A stretch of DNA of 64,000 nt, from contig NZ_CP082787.1 of the NCBI RefSeq assembly GCF_021462285.1, forward strand, positions 4,774,001-4,838,000, written 5' to 3'. Each line of letters begins with the position of its first letter. Position 1 is the first letter of the stretch. Below the pieces are notes generated by a model, which saw nothing but the letters and a program-made list of their open reading frames with translations, ran no database searches and was not told the DNA's origin. This document shows positions 57,602 to 64,000 of the stretch, one piece after another. Both the position numbers and the translations under genes were made by a program. The DNA is from Serratia entomophila. GTDB taxonomy: Bacteria; Pseudomonadota; Gammaproteobacteria; Enterobacterales; Enterobacteriaceae.

Positions 57602-58441
57602 TCAGGCCTTGGGCTGTTGATCCAAAGGCGCGATCTTGAAGTCGCCGCGCGGCTGGGCCGATTTGGTTTCCGGGCCGAACCAGCGATCGTAGATCTTCAC
57701 CGCTTCACCGTCTTTTTCAAGCTTGACCAGCGTGTCGTTGATGGTGGCGGTCAGACGATCTTCGCCTTTCGGGATCCCCACCCCCTGATATTCTTTGGTG
57801 ATGCTGAACGGCGAGATCTCGAAGTCCGCCTTCTGCGCCGCCGGCAGGTTGCCGAGCAGGCCCACCAGCTTGGCGTCGTCCTGAGTGATCGCCTGCACGT
57901 TGCCGTTGCGCAGCGCCACAAACGCCAGCGGGGTGTCGTCGTAAGAGATCACCTTCGCCGTCGGGTAGTGTTCGCGCAGCGTGATCTCCTGCACCGTGCC
58001 CTTGTCCGCGCCGATGCGCAGCTTTTTGATGTCTTCCGGGGTTTTCAGCACGCCCTTATGGGCGATAAATTTCTGGCCGGTAGCGAAATACGGCACGCTG
58101 AAGTTCACTTCCTTGGCGCGCTCGTCGGTAATGGTGAAGTTGGCGGCGATCAGATCGACCTTCTTCGACACCAGCAGCGGAATGCGGTTGGCCGGGTTGG
58201 TGGCGCGCAGTTCTACCTTCACGCCCAACGCCTTGCCGATAGCCTCCGCGACGTCAACGTCGTAGCCCACCAGCTTTTTACTTTGCGGATCGATATAACC
58301 AAACGGCGGATTGCTGTCGAACACCGCGATGCGCACTACGCCGGCTTGCTTGATATCGTCGAGTTTGTCCGCGTGCGCGGCGCCGGCGGCGAGGCCGGTC
58401 AGGCTGGCTAACAGGGTTAAGGCCAAAGCGCGATGTTTCAT
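57602..58441 (-). CDS. ABC transporter substrate-binding protein, family 3
   Basis: 279 residues. The signal peptide ends AHA before DKLDDIKQAG. The SBP family 3 signature is seen in GYDVDVAEAIGKALG, with the ligand-contacting DLIAANFTITDERAKEVNFS. It is a periplasmic receptor for a polar amino acid or related compound. AGGAGC lies before the ATG. It heads a three-gene operon without an ATPase gene. Confidence 0.9.
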   Translation of the reverse strand: MKHRALALTLLASLTGLAAGAAHADKLDDIKQAGVVRIAVFDSNPPFGYIDPQSKKLVGYDVDVAEAIGKALGVKVELRATNPANRIPLLVSKKVDLIAANFTITDERAKEVNFSVPYFATGQKFIAHKGVLKTPEDIKKLRIGADKGTVQEITLREHYPTAKVISYDDTPLAFVALRNGNVQAITQDDAKLVGLLGNLPAAQKADFEISPFSITKEYQGVGIPKGEDRLTATINDTLVKLEKDGEAVKIYDRWFGPETKSAQPRGDFKIAPLDQQPKA

Positions 58442-58564
58442 AAACAGCTCCTAAGTGGTTGATGTCCTGCTGGCTGATAAGCTAGCAAGAGCCACATAGG
58501 TCAGGAAATAATATAAAAAGCTATATTTATAACCTTTATATCTTTAGGCGTTTCAGATGGAATA

Positions 58565-58586
58565 AAGGCGCAGAATACTGCGCCTT
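58565..58586 (-). terminator. terminator of the pst-phoU operon
   Basis: A perfect 9-bp stem (AAGGCGCAG / CTGCGCCTT) with a 4-base loop lies 24 bases beyond the phoU stop codon. On the minus strand it is followed by TATTCC. Confidence 0.7.
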
Positions 58587-58609
58587 CAGAGGACAACGCC
58601 CGGGGAGGA

Positions 58610-59344
58610 TTAGGCTTTTTCTTCGCCCTTGCCGTCGGAAGACAGCAGCTTTTCCAGCGCGTCGCCGCCGATATGGCGGAAATCCTGGCCTTTAACGAAG
58701 TAGAAGATAAATTCGCAGATGTTCTGGCAGCGGTCGCCGATACGCTCGATCGAACGGGCGCAGAACAGCGCGGTCAGCACGCTCGGAATGGTGCGCGAAT
58801 CTTCCATCATGTAAGTCATCAGCTGGCGCACGATGCCTTCATATTCCTGGTCGACCTTTTTATCTTCGCGATAAATACGGATTGCCTCGTCCAGATCCAT
58901 ACGCGCAAAGGCGTCCAGCACGTCATGCAGCATCTGCACGGTGTGGCGGCCCAGCGACTCCAGGCTCACCAGCAGCGGCTGGTGCTGGTGCGAAAACTTC
59001 TCCAGCGCAGTGCGACAGATCTTATCCGCCACGTCGCCGATGCGCTCCAGCTCGGAAATGGTCTTGATGATCGCCATGACCAGGCGCAGATCGCTGGCGG
59101 TCGGCTGGCGTTTGGCGATGATGCGCACGCAGGCTTCGTCGATCGCCACTTCCATCATGTTGACCTTGGCGTCGCCTTCGATCACGCGCTTGGCCAACTC
59201 GCCGTCCTGGTTATGCATGGCGGTGATGGCGTCGGTCAGTTGCTGTTCCACCAGCCCGCCCATGGTCAGCACCTGGGTGCGGATATGTTCGAGCTCTGCG
59301 TTGAACTGGCCGGAAATGTGTTTATTTAAGTTCAGGTTATCCAT
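58610..59344 (-). CDS. phoU: phosphate regulon negative regulator PhoU
   Basis: 244 residues (E. coli 241). All-helical, two PhoU domains with the metal-binding E/D motifs ([12 protein letters not shown] and [12 protein letters not shown]). It links Pst transporter state to PhoR and keeps the Pho regulon off when phosphate is plentiful. The ATG at 59344 aligns with E. coli ([19 protein letters not shown]). It is the last gene of pstSCAB-phoU, 11 bases after pstB. Confidence 0.97.
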   Translation of the reverse strand: MDNLNLNKHISGQFNAELEHIRTQVLTMGGLVEQQLTDAITAMHNQDGELAKRVIEGDAKVNMMEVAIDEACVRIIAKRQPTASDLRLVMAIIKTISELERIGDVADKICRTALEKFSHQHQPLLVSLESLGRHTVQMLHDVLDAFARMDLDEAIRIYREDKKVDQEYEGIVRQLMTYMMEDSRTIPSVLTALFCARSIERIGDRCQNICEFIFYFVKGQDFRHIGGDALEKLLSSDGKGEEKA

Positions 59345-59355
59345 GATGCGTCCTA

Positions 59356-60180
<825 letters not shown>

Positions 60181-61071
60181 TTATGAATGCTTTTTCTTGG
60201 CGAAAATCACACGCGCCAGAATATTCAGTAACAGTACGCACAGGGTGATCAACAGCACCCCGGCCCAGGCCAGCTGCTGCCATTCGGCGAACGGGCTCAT
60301 GGCGAATTTGAAGATGGTCACCGGCAGGTTGGCGATCGGCTGCATCAGGTCGGTGCTCCAGAACTGATTCGACAGCGAGGTGAACAGCAGCGGAGCGGTT
60401 TCCCCGGCGATGCGCGCAATCGCCAGCAGCACGCCGGTAATGATGCCGGATACCGAGGCTTTCAGCGTGATGGCGGAGATCATGCGCCATTTCGGCGTGC
60501 CCAGCGCATAGGCGGCTTCACGCAGCGTATCCGGCACCAGCTTCAGCATGTTCTCGGTGGTGCGGATAACGATAGGCACCTGCAGCAGCGCCAGCGCGAT
60601 AATGCCGGCCCAGCCGGAGAAGTGCTCCATCTTCGCCACCACGATGGTGTAGACGAACAGCCCCACCACGATCGACGGCGCAGACAGCAGAATATCGTTG
60701 ATAAACCGGATGACTTCCGCCAGCCAGGATTTGCGGCCATATTCCGCCAGGTAGATGCCGGCCATGATGCCCAGCGGCGTGCCGAATATCGTCGCCCACA
60801 GGATCAACAGGCCGCTGCCGGCGATGGCGTTGGCCAGGCCGCCGCCCGCGGTGTTCGGCGGCGGGGTCATTTCGGTGAACAGCGCCAGCGACATGCCGTC
60901 GACGCCTTTGGTTACGGTGGAGAACAGGATCCACACCAGCCAGAACAGGCCAAACACCATGGTCGCCATCGACAGAAACAGCGCCAGGCGGTTCTTCTGC
61001 CGGCGCCAGGCCTGCATTTTGCGACGGCTTTCCGCCAGCGCTACGTTGTTTTGCATATCCATCGTCGTCAC
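60181..61071 (-). CDS. pstA: phosphate ABC transporter permease PstA
   Basis: 296 residues, the E. coli length. Six membrane segments and the EAA loop [22 protein letters not shown]. The arginine- and glutamate-bearing membrane segments important for phosphate transport in E. coli lie within the conserved core. The gene starts 1 base after pstC ends. Confidence 0.97.
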   Translation of the reverse strand: MTTMDMQNNVALAESRRKMQAWRRQKNRLALFLSMATMVFGLFWLVWILFSTVTKGVDGMSLALFTEMTPPPNTAGGGLANAIAGSGLLILWATIFGTPLGIMAGIYLAEYGRKSWLAEVIRFINDILLSAPSIVVGLFVYTIVVAKMEHFSGWAGIIALALLQVPIVIRTTENMLKLVPDTLREAAYALGTPKWRMISAITLKASVSGIITGVLLAIARIAGETAPLLFTSLSNQFWSTDLMQPIANLPVTIFKFAMSPFAEWQQLAWAGVLLITLCVLLLNILARVIFAKKKHS

Positions 61072-61072
61072 C

Positions 61073-62029
61073 TTAGCGGCCCTCGTTCTTGGCCAGACGC
61101 ATGATCATCAACTTCGACAGCGCCAGGACGATAAAGGTAATCACAAACAGAATCAGGCCCAGCTCCATCAGCGCGGCGGTATGCACGCCGGATTCGGCTT
61201 CGGCGAATTCGTTGGCCAGCGCCGAGGTAATGCTGTTGCCCGGCATATACAGCGAAGCGCTGTCGAGTTGGTAGGTGTTGCCGATGATGAAGGTCACCGC
61301 CATGGTTTCCCCCAGCGCGCGCCCCAGGCCCAGCATCACGCCGCCTATCACGCCGTTCTTGGTAAAGGGCAGCACGATGCGCCAGATAACTTCCCAGGTG
61401 GTGCAGCCGATACCGTAGGCCGACTCTTTCATCATCACCGGGGTCTGTTCGAACACGTCGCGCATCACCGCGGCGATGTAAGGAATGATCATAATGGCCA
61501 GGATCACCCCGGCGGCCAGAATGCCGATGCCGAAAGCCGGGCCGGAGAACAGCTCACCGACGATCGGGATGCCGGACAGCACCTCGCCGACCGGCGTCTG
61601 GAAATACTCGGCGAACAGCGGGGCGAACACGAACAGGCCCCACATGCCGTAAACGATGCTCGGGATCGCCGCCAGCAGCTCAATGGCGATGCCCAGCGGG
61701 CGCTTCAGCCAGTTTGGCGCCAGTTCGGTCAGGAACAGCGCGATGCCGAAGCTCACCGGCACGGCGATAATCAGCGCAATCAGCGAGGTAACCACGGTGC
61801 CGTAGATAGGCACCAGCGCACCGAACTGCTCGGCCGGCGCATCCCACTCTTTGGTCCACAGGAAGGCGAAGCCGAATTTTTGCATGCTTGGCCAGGAGGC
61901 GAAGATCAGCGAAACAATAATGCCGCCCAGCAACAATAGGGTAATCAACGCAGCCAGTCGAACCAGCGCGCTGAAGATGAGGTCACCATTTTTACCTGGT
62001 GCTTTAATGGTCGGCTTGTACTCAGCCAT
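61073..62029 (-). CDS. pstC: phosphate ABC transporter permease PstC
   Basis: 318 residues (E. coli 319). It has membrane segments and the EAA loop [23 protein letters not shown]. It forms the channel with PstA. It is 91 bases downstream of pstS, the gap containing a GC palindrome. Confidence 0.97.
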   Translation of the reverse strand: MAEYKPTIKAPGKNGDLIFSALVRLAALITLLLLGGIIVSLIFASWPSMQKFGFAFLWTKEWDAPAEQFGALVPIYGTVVTSLIALIIAVPVSFGIALFLTELAPNWLKRPLGIAIELLAAIPSIVYGMWGLFVFAPLFAEYFQTPVGEVLSGIPIVGELFSGPAFGIGILAAGVILAIMIIPYIAAVMRDVFEQTPVMMKESAYGIGCTTWEVIWRIVLPFTKNGVIGGVMLGLGRALGETMAVTFIIGNTYQLDSASLYMPGNSITSALANEFAEAESGVHTAALMELGLILFVITFIVLALSKLMIMRLAKNEGR

Positions 62030-62089
62030 AGATTACTCTCTGTTTGAACCCTGGCAGACCCAAATGGGTTGGGCCCAGAAAAACTGAGT

Positions 62090-62113
62090 GGGGCGCGGTG
62101 AGTCCCGCGCCCC
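62090..62113. repeat. GC-rich palindrome between pstS and pstC
   Basis: GGGGCGCGG and CCGCGCCCC form a 9-bp stem around TGAGTC, beginning a few bases after the pstS stop codon. It lacks a T tract. It resembles in placement and sequence the palindromes after mtlA and after the binding-protein gene at 57602. Confidence 0.7.
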
Positions 62114-62120
62114 TGCGTTG

Positions 62121-63161
62121 TTAGTACAGCGCTTTACCGGAACTGTCTTTTACGTTGGTTTTCCATGCTGCGCGCACCTGCTCAACCACTTCGTTCGGCA
62201 GGGAAGCGTAATCCAGGTCGTTAGCCTGTTTGGCGCCGGTTTTGTACGCCCAGTCGAAGAACTTCAGCACTTCGGCGCCCTGAGCAGGGTTCTTCTGCTC
62301 TTTGTGCACCAGGATGAAAGTGGTGGAGGTGATAGGCCACGCGTTCTCACCTTTCTGGTTGGTCAGGTCCTGAGCGAAGGTCTTGCTCCAGTCCACGCCT
62401 TTGGCGGCGTTGCTGAAGCTCTCTTCGGTCGGGCTCACCGGCTTGCCGTCTGCGGAGATAAGCTTGGTGTAGGCCAGGTTGTTCTGCTTGGCGTAGGCGT
62501 ACTCAACGTAGCCGATGGAGCCCGGCAGACGCTGTACGAAGGCGGCGATGCCGTCGTTGCCCTTGCCGCCCAGGCCGGTTGGCCAGTTAACGGTGGAGCC
62601 GGCGCCGATTTTCTCTTTCCACTGCGCGTTGGCTTTGGTCAGGTAGCTGGTGAACACGAACGAGGTGCCCGAACCGTCAGCGCGGCGCACCACGGCGATG
62701 TTTTGATCCGGCAGCTTCACGCCCGGGTTCAGCTTGGCGATCGCCGGGTCATTCCACTTCTTCACGTTGCCCAGGTAGATATCGCCCAGGGTTTTACCGT
62801 CCAGGGTCAGTTCGCCGGATTTGATGCCAGGAATATTGACCGCCAGCACCACGCCGCCGATCACGGTCGGGAATTGGAACAGGCCGTCAGCCGCCAGCTT
62901 GTCGTCAGACAGCGGGGCATCGGAGGCGCCAAAGTCAACGGTGTTGGCAACGATCTGCTTCACGCCGCCAGAGGAGCCGATCCCCTGATAGTTAACTTTG
63001 TTGCCGGTTTCTTTCTGATAAGAATCTGCCCACTTGGCGTAAACCGGAGCGGGGAATGTCGCACCTGCACCGGTCAGGCTGGCAGCAGCGAACGCGGACA
63101 CGGCGGTCAGGGAGAAAGTCGCTGCCACAATACTGGCGACGGTGGTACGCATCAGTTTCAT
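62121..63161 (-). CDS. pstS: periplasmic phosphate-binding protein PstS
   Basis: 346 residues (E. coli 346). The signal peptide ends AFA before [19 protein letters not shown]. Phosphate ligands lie in [24 protein letters not shown] and [13 protein letters not shown]. It captures phosphate for PstCAB. A strong GGAGGGA ribosome site precedes the ATG. Pho boxes lie about 80-120 bases upstream. Confidence 0.98.
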   Translation of the reverse strand: MKLMRTTVASIVAATFSLTAVSAFAAASLTGAGATFPAPVYAKWADSYQKETGNKVNYQGIGSSGGVKQIVANTVDFGASDAPLSDDKLAADGLFQFPTVIGGVVLAVNIPGIKSGELTLDGKTLGDIYLGNVKKWNDPAIAKLNPGVKLPDQNIAVVRRADGSGTSFVFTSYLTKANAQWKEKIGAGSTVNWPTGLGGKGNDGIAAFVQRLPGSIGYVEYAYAKQNNLAYTKLISADGKPVSPTEESFSNAAKGVDWSKTFAQDLTNQKGENAWPITSTTFILVHKEQKNPAQGAEVLKFFDWAYKTGAKQANDLDYASLPNEVVEQVRAAWKTNVKDSSGKALY

Positions 63162-63238
63162 AATCCCTCCTAATGGGATATTTAAAATCGACTTTGAGTC
63201 GTTTTAATCAGAGTAAGTATTGCTGCAGGAGGGAAAAT

Positions 63239-63278
63239 AGGACAGTTTGGTGACAGAAAAATGTACGCAATATGACAG
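63239..63278 (-). promoter_or_regulatory. Pho boxes upstream of pstS
   Basis: On the minus strand four heptamer-like units recur every 11 bases: CTGTCAT (from 63278), TTACATT-like (from about 63267), CTGTCAC (from 63256) and CTGTCCT (from 63245). This makes two adjacent PhoB sites, arranged as in E. coli pstS. The rest of 63162-63450 shows no gene. Confidence 0.85.
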
Positions 63279-63450
63279 TTATATTACACTCAACCAGGCC
63301 AGGTTAACTCACTATAGAAATCAGCACTTTAAATACAAAACACCTCAATTATTAATCAATAAAAAAACCGTTTTCACCCTGCCTATCCGCTTGAATATGA
63401 CAACTTTTATCCAAAATGCCGCTTCAGCGTCGTTGTTGTTACCGCCATGA

Positions 63451-63477
63451 AAAAAGCCGGCGCAGCGGCCGGCTTTT
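63451..63477 (-). terminator. Rho-independent terminator of glmS
   Basis: GCCGGC / GCCGGC with a 6-base loop, flanked by A on one side and T on the other; on the minus strand it ends in TTTTT. It lies 20 bases beyond the glmS stop codon. Confidence 0.9.
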
Positions 63478-63496
63478 CGATGATGCCTGAAAGAAA

Positions 63497-64000
63497 TTAC
63501 TCTACGGTGACAGACTTCGCCAGGTTGCGCGGCTGGTCAACGTCGGTGCCTTTGATCAGCGCCACGTGGTAAGACAGCAGCTGCAACGGCACGGTATAGA
63601 AGATAGGGGCCACGATCTCTTCAACGTGCGGCAATGGGATGATGGTCATGCCTTCGCTGCTGACGAAACCGGCGTCCTGATCGGCGAACACGTACAGCTG
63701 GCCGCCGCGCGCGCGCACCTCTTCAATATTCGACTTCAGCTTCTCCAGCAGTTCGTTGTTCGGCGCCACCACGATCACCGGCATATCGGCATCGATCAGC
63801 GCCAGCGGGCCGTGTTTCAGCTCGCCCGCCGCATAGGCTTCGGCGTGAATGTAGGAGATCTCTTTCAGCTTCAGCGCCCCTTCCATGGCGATTGGGTACT
63901 GATCGCCGCGGCCGAGGAACAGCGCGTGATGCTTGTCGGAGAAACCTTCCGCCAGCGCTTCGATGTTTTTGTCCATCGACAGCATCTGCTCGATGCGCGC
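63497..64000 (-). CDS. glmS: glucosamine-6-phosphate synthase, 3' part
   Basis: The C-terminal 167 residues of GlmS, continuing beyond the right edge. It carries the second SIS domain: [45 protein letters not shown] core, read in pieces, and the C-terminal tail [15 protein letters not shown] that closes the active site. The enzyme makes glucosamine-6-phosphate from fructose-6-phosphate and glutamine for cell-wall synthesis. Followed by pstS as in E. coli. Confidence 0.97.
   Translation of the reverse strand, partial: ARIEQMLSMDKNIEALAEGFSDKHHALFLGRGDQYPIAMEGALKLKEISYIHAEAYAAGELKHGPLALIDADMPVIVVAPNNELLEKLKSNIEEVRARGGQLYVFADQDAGFVSSEGMTIIPLPHVEEIVAPIFYTVPLQLLSYHVALIKGTDVDQPRNLAKSVTVE

Overview
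The window is chromosomal DNA of a GC-rich member of the Enterobacterales, most likely Serratia (S. marcescens group). The evidence is near-identity, as I recall the E. coli proteins, of DnaA, GyrB, PstB, GlyQ, IbpA and others, together with Serratia-type accessory content: a LuxI/LuxR pair, a GDSL autotransporter esterase and a 2-ketogluconate operon. Gene order follows E. coli blocks with accessory insertions. Everything here rests on reading the sequence and recalling families; no database search was run.

Layout. 1-3.7 kb: the 3' end of sodA, a chemoreceptor, yiiM and a methyltransferase. 3.7-10.7 kb: yibL, a MocR regulator divergent from a LysE-type exporter, then the mannitol operon mtlADR under several CRP sites. 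10.7-16.3 kb: yiaF, glyQS and an MFS transporter. 16.4-18.5 kb: an A/T-rich island with a convergent, overlapping luxI/luxR pair and, in the otherwise empty stretch beyond luxR, a compact candidate small RNA that carries the seed of the Hfq-dependent sRNA ArcZ. 18.6-22.7 kb: a GDSL esterase autotransporter, tag, yiaC and yiaD. 22.8-28.2 kb: a PtxS-like LacI regulator and a kguEKTD-type 2-ketogluconate operon with a perfect operator palindrome. 28.2-35.9 kb: a small unknown ORF, malS with MalT boxes, avtA, ibpAB with a sigma-32 promoter and ROSE thermometer, yidQ, yidR and a class A acid phosphatase. 36-38.8 kb: an overlapping dehydratase and ornithine-cyclodeaminase-like pair, then yidA. 38.9-49.7 kb: the conserved replication block gyrB-recF-dnaN-dnaA and, divergent from it, rpmH-rnpA-yidD-yidC-mnmE. 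49.8-56.1 kb: a lysine/ornithine N-hydroxylase, yieE, chrR, a secreted alpha/beta-hydrolase-like protein, adeP and yieH. 56-58.5 kb: an amino-acid-type ABC transporter without an ATPase. 58.6-64 kb: pstSCAB-phoU with Pho boxes and the 3' part of glmS.

How the parts work together. Several loci are carbon-source modules with local control: mannitol (PTS uptake, dehydrogenase, MtlR), 2-ketogluconate (uptake, kinase, reductase), maltodextrin (periplasmic amylase) and phosphate (Pst/PhoU). Three transport operons carry a GC-rich palindrome directly after their first gene, which encodes the abundant binding protein or PTS permease; this probably helps set unequal expression within the operon. The replication block carries a DnaA box and an unusually dense run of GATC sites upstream of dnaA. 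The strongest candidate for something undescribed is the ArcZ-like sRNA beside the quorum-sensing genes. I saw no insertion sequence, prophage, CRISPR array, rRNA or tRNA gene. oriC is not in the window.
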